Made by a program: the position numbers and the translations under genes. A DNA stretch of 64,000 nt from Pusillimonas sp. T7-7 (GTDB lineage Bacteria > Pseudomonadota > Gammaproteobacteria > Burkholderiales > Burkholderiaceae_B). The notes below the pieces were generated by a model, which was not told where the DNA came from, made no database searches, and saw only the letters and a list, made by a program, of their open reading frames with translations. Shown here in pieces: positions 16,628 to 24,063 of this stretch (position 1 is the stretch's first letter; each line of letters starts with the position of its first letter). The stretch lies in NCBI RefSeq assembly GCF_000209655.1, contig NC_015458.1:3348001-3412000 (forward strand), given 5' to 3'.

Positions 16628-17626
16628 ATGTCGATAAGAACAAAATTGGCACAAACGGCGCTTTTCAGCCTGGTGGCTATCTCGGCAGGCGTTTCGTCGG
16701 CCTATGCGGCGGACAAGGCCTCGGATTATCCCAAGCAGCAGCCCATCAAACTGATTGTTGGCTACCCCGCGGGCGGCAGCACTGACTTGAACGGGCGTCT
16801 GCTGGGTAAGGCGCTGGCCGAGCGTCTTGGCCAAACGGTTGTGGTTGAAAACCTGGGTGGGGCGGGCGGCGCCATTGCTGCGCAGAAGGTGGTCAACGAA
16901 CCTGGCGACGGATACTCATTGCTGGTGGGCGCGGTCAACGAGGTTGTGATCGCGCAGCTTGTGAACCCCAGCGTCAAGTACGACGGCTTGAAGGATTTCA
17001 CCGCCATCGGCCTGATAGGCTCTCAGCCTTTGCTGCTGGCCGCGTCCAAGCAGTCGAAGATCGGCGGTATGGATGACTACATCGCCATGACCAAGCAGGG
17101 TGATTCAGCGTCTTTCAATTTTGGTTCTTCCGGGGTGGGCACAGCCCTGCATTTAACCGGGGAAATGATCAATACCGCTACCCAGGCGCATGTTCAGCAC
17201 ATCCCTTACCGAGGGGTTTCTCCGCTGGTTACCGACATGCTTAGCGGGCAGCTTGATTTCGGGGTGTTCGGCTTGTCGTCCGGGCTTCCGCATGTTCAGG
17301 CGGGCGCCATAAGCGCTATTGGCATCACATCGGATGAACGCTCAGCGATCGCGCCCGACATCCCCGCGCTATCGGAAAACTCCACCTTCAAAGATTTGAA
17401 TGTAAGCTTGTGGTTCGGGCTGTTTGGGCCGGCCAATATGCCGGAGGCTGTGGTTGCAAAGCTCAAGAGCGCATTGAACGATGTAGTGCATGACCAGGCC
17501 TTTCAAGAAGAGTACAAGCGTACCGGCGGCACAGTTATTTCCGACCCTGTCGATATGAATGACTTCCTTAAGCAAGAACAAGCGAAATACCAGCAGGCCG
17601 TTCAGCAAGCAAATATTGGAAGATAG
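16628..17626 (+). CDS. Bug/TctC-family periplasmic substrate-binding protein
   Basis: 332 residues with a Sec signal peptide (MSIRTKLAQTALFSLVAISA...SAYA, cleavage near residue 29). The start is the ATG at 16628 with a strong AAGGAGGTGACA just before it. Family signatures are IKLIVGYPAGGSTDLNGRLL, VVVENLGGAGGAIAAQKVV, HIPYRGVSPLVTDMLSGQLD and the C-terminal LWFGLFGPANMPEAVVAKL. Bug proteins are extracytoplasmic receptors, some feeding tripartite tricarboxylate transporters, others orphan sensors. No TctA or TctB genes are nearby, so this is an orphan receptor. Its place between the PLP lyase and two hydrolases suggests it binds the substrate of this operon. Confidence 0.93.
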   Translation: MSIRTKLAQTALFSLVAISAGVSSAYAADKASDYPKQQPIKLIVGYPAGGSTDLNGRLLGKALAERLGQTVVVENLGGAGGAIAAQKVVNEPGDGYSLLVGAVNEVVIAQLVNPSVKYDGLKDFTAIGLIGSQPLLLAASKQSKIGGMDDYIAMTKQGDSASFNFGSSGVGTALHLTGEMINTATQAHVQHIPYRGVSPLVTDMLSGQLDFGVFGLSSGLPHVQAGAISAIGITSDERSAIAPDIPALSENSTFKDLNVSLWFGLFGPANMPEAVVAKLKSALNDVVHDQAFQEEYKRTGGTVISDPVDMNDFLKQEQAKYQQAVQQANIGR

Positions 17627-17631
17627 ACTCT

Positions 17632-18606
17632 ATGAAAGATGACCGTATGGCGTTCAATATAGAAGCGCCGGATCTTACCCAAGAGCGCGTGGGCAATGTA
17701 GGTGTGCCGGGCGTCTGGCATTTTGATTCCGGCAAGCAAGGCCCCAGTGTGCTGATCACTGCGCTGGTTCATGGCAATGAACTGTGCGGTGCGTGGGCGT
17801 TGAAGGAGTTGCTGGCGCACGGCGTAGACCTTCAGAACGGCAAGCTGACCCTCATGTTCTGTAATCTTGAGGCGTTCGATACCTTCGATATCAACAAGCA
17901 CGATGCTTCCCGCTATGTCGATATTGATTTCAACCGGGTTTGGACGGAAGAGCGATTGAGCAATACGTCTTTGGTTGAAACAAGGCGGGCGGCGGCATTA
18001 CGGCCATGGGTTGAGCAGGCTGACTATCTGCTTGATATTCACTCTATGCATGAACCGGCGCCGCCGGTGGTGGTAGCCGGAACCCTGCCCAGGAATATCG
18101 AGCTGGGCGTTCAGGCCGGCATGTCGGAATACCTTATTGTTGATCCTGGGCATCCCGACGGGGTGCGGATGCGGGATTTCGGCCGCTTCGGCCAGCCTTC
18201 GGACGATGCGTGCGCCTTATTGATCGAGTGCGGCTATCACGGCGATCTTGCCTCCATAGCCATGGCGCGTTTTGCGGTACAGCGCATACTTGCCCTAAGC
18301 GGCATCATGGCCCCTGACCGCCTTCCCCCCAAGTGGCTGGAACAGCATCAAAAGCCTGTATTGCAACCCACCGTGCTGACCGTTACCGAGCCTGTCGTGG
18401 CAAAGACCATGGACTTTACATTCACCGAGCCATGGCAAGGGATGGAAATGATCAAGAAGCAAGGGACGATCATTGGCTACAACAATGGGGAACCCGTCAA
18501 AACGCCTTATGATAATTGCACCCTGATCATGCCTTCACTCAGGCAGTTGATTCCCGGCGTCACCGTCGTGCGATTGGCGCGTACCGAGCCTACACGTAAC
18601 GACTAA
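17632..18606 (+). CDS. Succinylglutamate desuccinylase/aspartoacylase-family (M14-like) hydrolase
   Basis: A 324-residue zinc hydrolase of the AspA/AstE group. Metal ligands are visible as HGNELCG (His and Glu, about residues 47-50) and the later DIHSMHE. The expected arginine and substrate region (FNRVWTEERL) lies in between, and a family-like IECGYHGD segment follows at about residues 200-207. The C-terminal domain is a beta-rich lid. Family members cleave N-acyl groups from amino acids. The gene starts 5 bp after the Bug gene stop. In this context it may deacylate an N-acyl amino acid before the PLP lyase acts; this is inference. Confidence 0.82.
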   Translation: MKDDRMAFNIEAPDLTQERVGNVGVPGVWHFDSGKQGPSVLITALVHGNELCGAWALKELLAHGVDLQNGKLTLMFCNLEAFDTFDINKHDASRYVDIDFNRVWTEERLSNTSLVETRRAAALRPWVEQADYLLDIHSMHEPAPPVVVAGTLPRNIELGVQAGMSEYLIVDPGHPDGVRMRDFGRFGQPSDDACALLIECGYHGDLASIAMARFAVQRILALSGIMAPDRLPPKWLEQHQKPVLQPTVLTVTEPVVAKTMDFTFTEPWQGMEMIKKQGTIIGYNNGEPVKTPYDNCTLIMPSLRQLIPGVTVVRLARTEPTRND

Positions 18607-18631
18607 ACCAGCATCGCCGGACATTGCCAAC

Positions 18632-19903
18632 ATGAAAGAGCCCACCGCCAGCCCAGTCAAGGTCGCCATCAATGCCGACAGACTGTGGCGCAACATTGAA
18701 TCCCTGTCGTCGTACACCGATCCCGCGCTGCCCTGGACGCGCCGGGCCTTCACGCCATTGCATCAGCAAGGGCGGGAATGGCTTAAAGAACAGATGGAGC
18801 TGGCTGGGCTTGCGGTACAGGTGGATGCCGCGGGTAACTTGATCGGGCGCCGCAAGGGGCGGAACCCCGATGCGCTTCCCTTGGTGACCGGGTCGCATAC
18901 CGATACCGTGATGGCGGGCGGCCGCTTCGACGGGATTCTTGGCGTACTGGCAGGCATCGAGGTGGCGCATTCCCTTCAAGAACATGCGCTTGAATTGGAC
19001 CACCCGTTGGAAGTCATCGACTTCATGTCGGAAGAGCCCAGCGACTACGGCATATCTTGCGTAGGCAGCCGCGCCATGGCCGGATTGCTGGATGCAAGCA
19101 TGCTGGCAGCGCGCGACCACACCGGCGAAACCCTGGCCGAAGGCCTGGCCCGCATCGGCGCGCAAGCGTCGGCCATACCCGGCGTTCAGCGTGACAGGAA
19201 TTCCACGGCGGCGTACCTTGAGCTTCATATTGAACAAGGGCCGGTGCTCGAGCAAAAAGGCCTGCCCATAGGCGTGGTGACGCACATCGTAGGCGGGCGC
19301 CGAATGGCGCTGACGATTCTGGGCGCCGCCGGGCACTCCGGCACCACACCCATGGCGCTTCGGTCCGATGCGCTGGTCGCGGCGAGCCTGGTTGTTGCCG
19401 AAGCTCATCGCCAGGCCACCCGCTTGAATGGCCCTGACCGCTACGTGGTGGCAACGGTTGGCCGCCTTTTGGTGGAGCCCAATATGGCCAACGCCATACC
19501 GGGCAAGGTGGACTTGGTGCTGGAAGTGCGCAGCGACAGCGAGGCCGTGCTGGATAGCTTCCCCGAAGATCTTCTATCTATGCTCGACGCCGACATTGCC
19601 GCTTTGAAGGTGCAGGTCTCCATGAAGGAACTGACCCGCTCCCATGTTACGCATTGCGATCCGGCATTGATGGGCGCCATCGAGTCGGCCGCATCGGAGC
19701 TAGGCTATTCCACCATGCAGTTACCCAGCGGTGCCGGTCACGACGGGGTGTATTGCAGCGCAACCGGCCCCATAGGCATGATCTTTGTGCCTTGCCTGGG
19801 CGGCAGAAGCCACTGCCCGGAAGAGTGGGCCAGCCCGGAAGCAGTCGGGGCGGGGGCTCAGGTGCTGCTGCATGCGCTGCTGGAGCTCGATACATCCGGC
19901 TAG
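18632..19903 (+). CDS. M20-family amidohydrolase (N-carbamoyl-L-amino-acid hydrolase / allantoate amidohydrolase type)
   Basis: A 423-residue binuclear zinc enzyme. Metal ligands appear as GSHTDTV (His89), FDG (Asp100), SEEPSDYG (Glu134-Glu135), LHIEQGP (His, about residue 194) and GRSHCPEEW (His near the C-terminus). GAAGHSGTTPM marks the dimerisation-domain region contributing substrate-binding residues. The length and order fit HyuC/AmaB/AllC enzymes, which hydrolyse N-carbamoyl or ureido compounds. The usual EEG after the second ligand is EEP here, so the substrate may be different. It is the last gene of the operon. A piece of its coding sequence (19507-19557) recurs at 20969-21019. Confidence 0.88.
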   Translation: MKEPTASPVKVAINADRLWRNIESLSSYTDPALPWTRRAFTPLHQQGREWLKEQMELAGLAVQVDAAGNLIGRRKGRNPDALPLVTGSHTDTVMAGGRFDGILGVLAGIEVAHSLQEHALELDHPLEVIDFMSEEPSDYGISCVGSRAMAGLLDASMLAARDHTGETLAEGLARIGAQASAIPGVQRDRNSTAAYLELHIEQGPVLEQKGLPIGVVTHIVGGRRMALTILGAAGHSGTTPMALRSDALVAASLVVAEAHRQATRLNGPDRYVVATVGRLLVEPNMANAIPGKVDLVLEVRSDSEAVLDSFPEDLLSMLDADIAALKVQVSMKELTRSHVTHCDPALMGAIESAASELGYSTMQLPSGAGHDGVYCSATGPIGMIFVPCLGGRSHCPEEWASPEAVGAGAQVLLHALLELDTSG

Positions 19904-19936
19904 TTGTAAAGACGCATGGTACTTTTGCCCGGTGAC
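19901..19936 (+). repeat. 36-bp repeat, copy A (partner at 21017-21052)
   Basis: The stretch TAGTTGTAAAGACGCATGG and on to GGTGAC starts with the stop codon of the M20 gene and recurs at 21017-21052 with two base changes. In both places a different sequence follows directly after GGTGAC. Confidence 0.85.
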
Positions 19937-20028
19937 AAGGCTGGCGATCACGCATTAACGAGCTACTACGCCTGGCCCCGCATAACCCCTTTGCGGTTGT
20001 TGTGCTGGCACAGCTGGAAGCCAACGCC
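19936..20028 (+). repeat. 93-bp fragment copied from the Rpn-family gene
   Basis: This stretch matches 21637-21729, inside the Rpn-family gene, over 93 bases with roughly nine differences and no gap. The Met codon of the original has become ATT and the frame goes nowhere, so it is a dead fragment. It begins exactly where the 36-bp repeat ends. Confidence 0.85.
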
Positions 20029-20055
20029 CATTTCAATATCATTACGGTTTGAAGC

Positions 20056-20382
20056 TTAGGGCGCCAGTATCCGCGACATGAGCAGGGTTTGCAGATCTTT
20101 GCGTGTGTCGCAAACAATGTGCACAAAAGCAGTGTCGCCCCTTAGTTCATAAATAATACGGTTCATTCCCATCACGACTTGGCGATACTGCACAAGGTGA
20201 AGATTGACCAATTCGTCTGGAGTGACGCCCAGTTTGGGGTACATGGCAATACGGGCGATGGCCTCTTTAATCAAGGCATAACTTTGATGCCATACGGCTG
20301 GCCCAAAGTTTTGAGTCAGATAGCGTTTAAGGGCTTGCAGATCCATTTCCGCCGAGTGAAGAATCACAACCTTGACGGTCAT
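20056..20382 (-). CDS. RelE/ParE-family toxin
   Basis: A 108-residue basic protein of the RelE/ParE superfamily. The start VKVVILHSAEMDLQALKRYL is typical of ParE-like toxins. The central YRQVVMGMNRIIYEL corresponds to the conserved core strand Arg-x...N-RIIY, and the end DTAFVHIVCDTRKDLQTLL gives the last strand with its polar residue. RelE members cut mRNA at the ribosome and ParE members inhibit gyrase; the sequence does not decide which. It overlaps the upstream antitoxin gene by 4 bp, the classical type II layout. It is directly flanked by duplicated debris of the Rpn region. Confidence 0.87.
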   Translation of the reverse strand: MTVKVVILHSAEMDLQALKRYLTQNFGPAVWHQSYALIKEAIARIAMYPKLGVTPDELVNLHLVQYRQVVMGMNRIIYELRGDTAFVHIVCDTRKDLQTLLMSRILAP

Positions 20383-20642
20383 TCTTTATCCAGGTCGTCG
20401 AATACCTGGTCAGCGCTACGATACCGTCCTTGCTCGATCTCGTGGTTGCCCAGTGCCAAGATCTTTAAAAGGGCAAGTGTCTGGGCCTGTTGTTCGTATG
20501 ATTTCACGTCTTGGACGACCAGCTTGGCCTCGCCGTTCTGTGTAATTAACATCGGTTCACGTGTTTCCGTCAGGGTGGTGACGATTTCTGCAGCGTGACT
20601 TTTAAGATAGCTGATTGGCTTGACTTGAGTGGAATATTTCAC
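20379..20642 (-). CDS. Phd/YefM-family antitoxin
   Basis: 87 residues. The N-terminal DNA-binding half is MKYSTQVKPISYLKSHAAEIV...REPMLITQNGEAKLVVQDVKSYE, a clear Phd/YefM pattern. The C-terminal half, rich in charged residues (NHEIEQGRYRSADQVFDDLDKE), would wrap around the toxin. It is the first gene of the pair. A palindrome at 20668-20689, 26 bp upstream of its start, is the probable autoregulatory operator. Confidence 0.88.
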   Translation of the reverse strand: MKYSTQVKPISYLKSHAAEIVTTLTETREPMLITQNGEAKLVVQDVKSYEQQAQTLALLKILALGNHEIEQGRYRSADQVFDDLDKE

Positions 20643-20667
20643 CTTGGGCCTCAGAACGGTTTAGTAC

Positions 20668-20689
20668 TTAAGACTGATTTTAGTCTTAA
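20668..20689. promoter_or_regulatory. Operator-like palindrome of the toxin-antitoxin operon
   Basis: TTAAGACT-GATTTT-AGTCTTAA is a perfect 8-bp inverted repeat 26-47 bp upstream of the antitoxin start. Phd-type antitoxins bind such palindromes over their own promoter. The AT-rich arms may overlap a -10 element. Binding is inferred. Confidence 0.6.
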
Positions 20690-20713
20690 TATGGTCTTTC
20701 TGCCACAGCACGA

Positions 20714-20735
20714 CGAAGGCGGATAACCCACATTA
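20714..20735 (+). repeat. 22-bp copy of the sequence downstream of the Rpn-family gene
   Basis: CGAAGGCGGATAACCCACAT and two more bases match 22166-22187 with one mismatch. At 22170-22193 the original forms a perfect hairpin; here the second arm is lost. It directly precedes the SDR fragment. Confidence 0.65.
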
Positions 20736-20743
20736 AACACATC

Positions 20744-20969
20744 GTGGCCCTGGACAAGGACAAGGCCAAGGCCGAGCGCGAGAACCGCAGCTACGACAGC
20801 GTCGTGCAGGAAAGCGTGGGCAGCATTCCGGTCAAGCGCTACGGCGAGACCCGGCCGAATATGGCGCCGCAGCCACCTTCCTGGCCAGCGCTCAGGCGTC
20901 ATACATTACCGGCTCTATTATCCGGGTGGATGGCGGGTTGATTGCTAGTGTTTGAAACACAACCGGTGG
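20744..20969 (+). pseudogene. 3' fragment of an SDR gene, copied from the gene at 25966-26751
   Basis: This stretch closely matches 26548-26765: the last ~67 codons of the SDR gene, its TGA stop and 14 bases of downstream sequence. The copy has two extra codons after VALDK and a 2-base insertion after KRYG, which destroys the frame, so it is a non-functional remnant. The match continues past the stop codon (AACACAACCGGTGG), so DNA was copied and this is not two related genes. It runs into the next duplicated piece at a GGTGG shared by both sources. Confidence 0.9.
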
Positions 20970-21019
20970 GTGGACTTGGTGCTGGAAGTGCGCAGCGACA
21001 GCGAGGCTGTGCTGGATAG
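20969..21019 (+). repeat. 51-bp fragment copied from inside the M20 amidohydrolase gene
   Basis: This piece matches 19507-19557 with one difference. It is joined at its left end to the SDR fragment over the shared GGTGG and at its right end to the 36-bp repeat over the shared TAG. Confidence 0.85.
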
Positions 21020-21052
21020 TTGCAAAGACGCATAGTACTTTTGCCCGGTGAC
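21017..21052 (+). repeat. 36-bp repeat, copy B (partner at 19901-19936)
   Basis: TAGTTGCAAAGACGCATAG and on to GGTGAC; two base differences from copy A. The sequence after it (CTTTACAGTCACTCGCC) is not related to the sequence after copy A. About 80 bp further on the Rpn-family gene starts. Confidence 0.85.
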
Positions 21053-21132
21053 CTTTACAGTCACTCGCCCTGTTCGCAAACCAGATTGCCGGCCATAGTA
21101 AAAGTCTCGACGTATTTTCGTTCAAGACTTCT

Positions 21133-22146
21133 ATGCCAGACCTTTGTGCGGATGACTTCAGCGGTGCTCCTTCACCGGATAGCGTCCCTACTCAGGCGCC
21201 ACCGGATTACGACGGCGCCTGGAAAAATGCACTGGATGCTTACTTCCCTGGGTTCATGGCCCTGTTCTGGCCTGCCTTGCATGCACAAATAGACTGGGCG
21301 CATAAGCCGGTGTTTCTGGACAAGGAGCTGCAAAAGCTGGTCGTCAGCAGCAAGCACGGACGCCTGCACGTAGATAAACTGGCCCGTGTACGCCTACTCA
21401 GCGGACAAGACGTCCAGGCACTGATTCACGTCGAAATTCAAGGGGGAATCGGCTACGATTCCGGTCTGCCGGCCCGCATGTTCACCTACCATATGCGCCT
21501 GCGAGAGAAGCACCCAAAACACCCGCTGGTCAGTTTGGCGATCCTGCTTCATCGTCGCACCGGACCATCCACCCAAGTCTATACTTATAGCCATTGGGGC
21601 TGTTCATTGGAATTCCGCTTTCCCGTCGTCCACCTGCAAGGCTGGCGGTCACGCATGAACGAGCTACTGCGCTTAGCCCCGCATAACCCATTTGCGGTTG
21701 TCGTGCTGGCACAGCTGGAAGCCAACGCCAAGTACCCAGACGAGCAGCAACTTGTGCGTAAAACCGCCTTGGTACGACATTTGCATGACTGGGGCTTCGA
21801 GCGCAATCAAATCGTGCAGCTATTTAACATCCTGGATGCTATGCTAGTCTTGCCCGTATCCATGGAACAGCGCTTTATCGATGCCATTAACCAGATCGAA
21901 GAGGAATACAACATGACCTACGTCAACACCATTGAACGCGTCGCGCTCAGGCGCGGGCGTGAAGAGGGCAAGCAAGAAGGTGGACGAGCGACAGCTACAA
22001 GCATTCTTATCGCCTTGATCACCCGTAAGTTCGGTGAGGTTCCCAATTGGGCCCAGGCCCGCTTGGCCGGGGCAGACCAATCCAGCCTGGATCGCTGGGC
22101 AGTACAGATTCTGGACGCAAAGCGCATCGAAGACGTGTTTGCCTGA
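21133..22146 (+). CDS. Rpn-family recombination-promoting nuclease / putative transposase (PD-(D/E)XK type)
   Basis: 337 residues. The N-terminal ~250 residues follow the transposase_31/Rpn pattern: YFPGFMALFWPALHAQIDW, then the nuclease core with Asp at DKLARVRL and HVEIQGGIG (Glu-x-Gln, the PD-(D/E)XK-like E-x-Q), RMFTYHMRLREKHPKHPLVSLAILLH and TYSHWGCSLEFRFP. The C-terminal ~60 residues (ATSILIALITRKFGEVPNWA...SLDRWAVQILDAKRIEDVF) resemble DUF4351. Such proteins are known to promote RecA-independent recombination and are often phase- or species-variable. The gene is intact, while a 93-bp piece of it lies copied at 19936-20028 and other local duplications lie directly upstream. Confidence 0.85.
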   Translation: MPDLCADDFSGAPSPDSVPTQAPPDYDGAWKNALDAYFPGFMALFWPALHAQIDWAHKPVFLDKELQKLVVSSKHGRLHVDKLARVRLLSGQDVQALIHVEIQGGIGYDSGLPARMFTYHMRLREKHPKHPLVSLAILLHRRTGPSTQVYTYSHWGCSLEFRFPVVHLQGWRSRMNELLRLAPHNPFAVVVLAQLEANAKYPDEQQLVRKTALVRHLHDWGFERNQIVQLFNILDAMLVLPVSMEQRFIDAINQIEEEYNMTYVNTIERVALRRGREEGKQEGGRATATSILIALITRKFGEVPNWAQARLAGADQSSLDRWAVQILDAKRIEDVFA

Positions 22147-22169
22147 ATAACGGCCGAGTTCTCTTCGAA

Positions 22170-22193
22170 GGCGGGTAACCCACATTACCCGCC
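22170..22193. repeat. Perfect 9-bp hairpin downstream of the Rpn-family gene
   Basis: GGCGGGTAA-CCCACA-TTACCCGCC. There is no T run on either side, so a terminator is not certain; it could also be a REP-like element. A partial copy is at 20714-20735. It sits between two convergent genes. Confidence 0.5.
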
Positions 22194-22216
22194 CTGTGCG
22201 CTAAAGCTTGGCAAAC

Positions 22217-23206
22217 TCACTGAACCGGTATGCCCGCCTTCTGGATCACTTCGCCCCACAGCTTGATTTCCGACGTGACGAATTGCTTGAACTGATCTTT
22301 GTTGCCGGTAAAGGTGGCGAGGCCGCGTTTTTCAAAATCCTGTTTCACGTCGTCGCGCGCGAAAATTTTCTGTAGTGCGTCGCTGAGTTGCTGGGCGATG
22401 GCCGGGTCTAAGCCCGCCGGCGCAAACACGCCGAACCACAGAGTGGCATCATAGTCGCTGATGCCTTGTTCTTCGAATGTCTTGATGTCGGGCAGTACGG
22501 CGGCGCGTTGGCGCGTGGTCACGCCCAGGGCTTTGACGCGCCCGGACTCTACATAAGGCAGGGCGGTGGGCAGGGGCTCCAGCAGGAAGTCGATTTGGCC
22601 GCCCATCAGGTCTGTCATGGCGGGTGCGCCACCTTTATAGGGGATGTGCACCCATTTCGAACCGGTGCGCAGCTTGAGCAGTTCGGTCTTGATGTGGTGG
22701 CTGGTACCCGAGCCGGCTGAACCGTAGTTGATGGCGCCGGGTGATTTTTTGTCGGCGTCTACCAGCTCGGCCAGGCTGTTCCATTTGGAGTTGGCGTTGA
22801 CGACCAGCAGGCTGGCAGCCGAGCCTATGCCGCCCAGGGCCAGCAAGTCTTTTTCTGGCGCGTAGTCCAGGTTCTTGTATAGATTGGGGGCGACCGCTAC
22901 GGTGCTGCTGGCGCCCAGCAGAATGGTGTAACCGTCGGCGGGGCTGTTGACGGCGGCCATGGTGCCTATGGTTCCGCCCGCCCCGGCGCGGTTTTCGACC
23001 ACGATGGTGGCGCCCAGTTCATCGCCCAGATAGCCGGCGGTAAGGCGCCCTACGGTGTCGTTGATGCCGCCTGCGGGAAAGGGGACGATCATTTTCAGAG
23101 CGCGGTCGGGCCAGGCGTGGGCGGTGGTGGTCATGCCTAGTGCCAGGGCGATCAGGCCGCCTTTAAGCAAGGCTTTCAGGGGATGGGTCAGGCGTATTGT
23201 TGTCAT
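22217..23206 (-). CDS. Bug/TctC-family periplasmic substrate-binding protein
   Basis: 329 residues with a signal peptide (KALLKGGLIALALGMTTTAHA, cleavage near residue 31). Family signatures are LKMIVPFPAGGINDTVGRLT, ATIVVENRAGAGGTIGTMAA, HIPYKGGAPAMTDLMGGQID and LWFGVFAPAGLDP. There is a GGAGGAGACACC ribosome site before the ATG. It lies downstream of the RraA-like gene on the same strand (32 bp gap) and is therefore likely co-transcribed with it. No TctAB membrane genes are present. It probably binds the substrate degraded by the genes at 23239-26751. Confidence 0.93.
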   Translation of the reverse strand: MTTIRLTHPLKALLKGGLIALALGMTTTAHAWPDRALKMIVPFPAGGINDTVGRLTAGYLGDELGATIVVENRAGAGGTIGTMAAVNSPADGYTILLGASSTVAVAPNLYKNLDYAPEKDLLALGGIGSAASLLVVNANSKWNSLAELVDADKKSPGAINYGSAGSGTSHHIKTELLKLRTGSKWVHIPYKGGAPAMTDLMGGQIDFLLEPLPTALPYVESGRVKALGVTTRQRAAVLPDIKTFEEQGISDYDATLWFGVFAPAGLDPAIAQQLSDALQKIFARDDVKQDFEKRGLATFTGNKDQFKQFVTSEIKLWGEVIQKAGIPVQ

Positions 23207-23238
23207 GGTGTCTCCTCCTTGAGGTTTGTTTTGTACGT

Positions 23239-23913
23239 TTACACGTGGCCGAATTTTTCCAGGGCCTCGGCCAGCGACATGCCCTGGCTCAGGCTTTCCC
23301 GGATGGCGATTTCCTGCTCGGTGAGCCGCTCTGATTTTTCCAGCACTTCTTTGACCAGATCTTGAGGAATGACCAGAGCGCCGTCATCGTCGCCCAGGAT
23401 GAAGTCGCCGGGCTGGACGGATACGCGCCGGCCTGTGGCGCCGGTCATGTAGACGGGTACGTTGCAGGCATTGACTTTCCAGCGGCTGATGGACTGCACG
23501 GGTGTGCGAAAGCGTCCAAAAACGGTGAAGCCCAGGGCGTTGATCCAGCTGGTGTCGCGCAAGCCGCCGTCTACGATGGCGCCGACGCTGCCTTTTTCCT
23601 TCATGCCGATCGAGATCAGCTCGCCAAAATAGCAAATGCCGTCGCCGTCGCCCGACCAGACTGATACGTCGCCGTCGGACAACCCTGCGCAGGCTTTCAT
23701 TTTGTCGGCATCGCCGCCAAACCCGTAAGGGGTCATTTGACCGCGTATGGTGTAGGCCCAGCCTGCCAGGCGCTCAGTACCTGTTTGGCGCTGGAATTCG
23801 GCCGCCAGGCCTTGGTCGGGGTAGCCCATTTCATCCAGCACGTCGGCGACGTTGGATGTGTCTACTTTCAGAAATCGCTCGCGGATAGAGTTTTTCTCTT
23901 CCTTGCTGATCAT
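23239..23913 (-). CDS. RraA-family protein (HMG/CHA aldolase or oxaloacetate decarboxylase-like)
   Basis: 224 residues. The family markers are SNVADVLDEMG at about residues 15-25, GSVGAIVDGGLRDTSWI with the metal- and substrate-binding Arg-Asp, PVYMTGATGRRVSVQPGDFI and LGDDDGALVIPQDLVKEVLE. Such proteins include class II 4-hydroxy-4-methyl-2-oxoglutarate/4-carboxy-4-hydroxy-2-oxoadipate aldolases, which also decarboxylate oxaloacetate, and RraA regulators of RNase E. Next to a Bug receptor and dehydrogenases, the aldolase/decarboxylase role is much more likely. It is divergent from the LysR gene at 24064. Confidence 0.83.
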   Translation of the reverse strand: MISKEEKNSIRERFLKVDTSNVADVLDEMGYPDQGLAAEFQRQTGTERLAGWAYTIRGQMTPYGFGGDADKMKACAGLSDGDVSVWSGDGDGICYFGELISIGMKEKGSVGAIVDGGLRDTSWINALGFTVFGRFRTPVQSISRWKVNACNVPVYMTGATGRRVSVQPGDFILGDDDGALVIPQDLVKEVLEKSERLTEQEIAIRESLSQGMSLAEALEKFGHV

Positions 23914-24007
23914 TGCTTCACTCCTTTATGTATAAGACCTTGCTTGTGCGAGTTTTATGTTAGTGAGCTGCTGGGGGTGCGACAAACGATTTAAAGTATG
24001 CGATGCT

Positions 24008-24022
24008 ATTAGCGTGACTAAT
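24008..24022. promoter_or_regulatory. LysR-type palindrome upstream of the LysR gene at 24064
   Basis: ATTAG-CGTGA-CTAAT, a perfect 5-bp inverted repeat with T-N11-A geometry, between the divergent RraA-like and LysR genes. It is the likely binding site of the adjacent regulator; this is inference. Confidence 0.5.
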
Positions 24023-24063
24023 GGCAAATTCGCTTGCCGTTCCCGTATATCGCAATTGGACTT

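Noticed and set aside
20744..20941. A possible short plus-strand gene of 65 codons
   Set aside because: It is the decayed copy of the SDR gene end with a frame change, not an independent gene.
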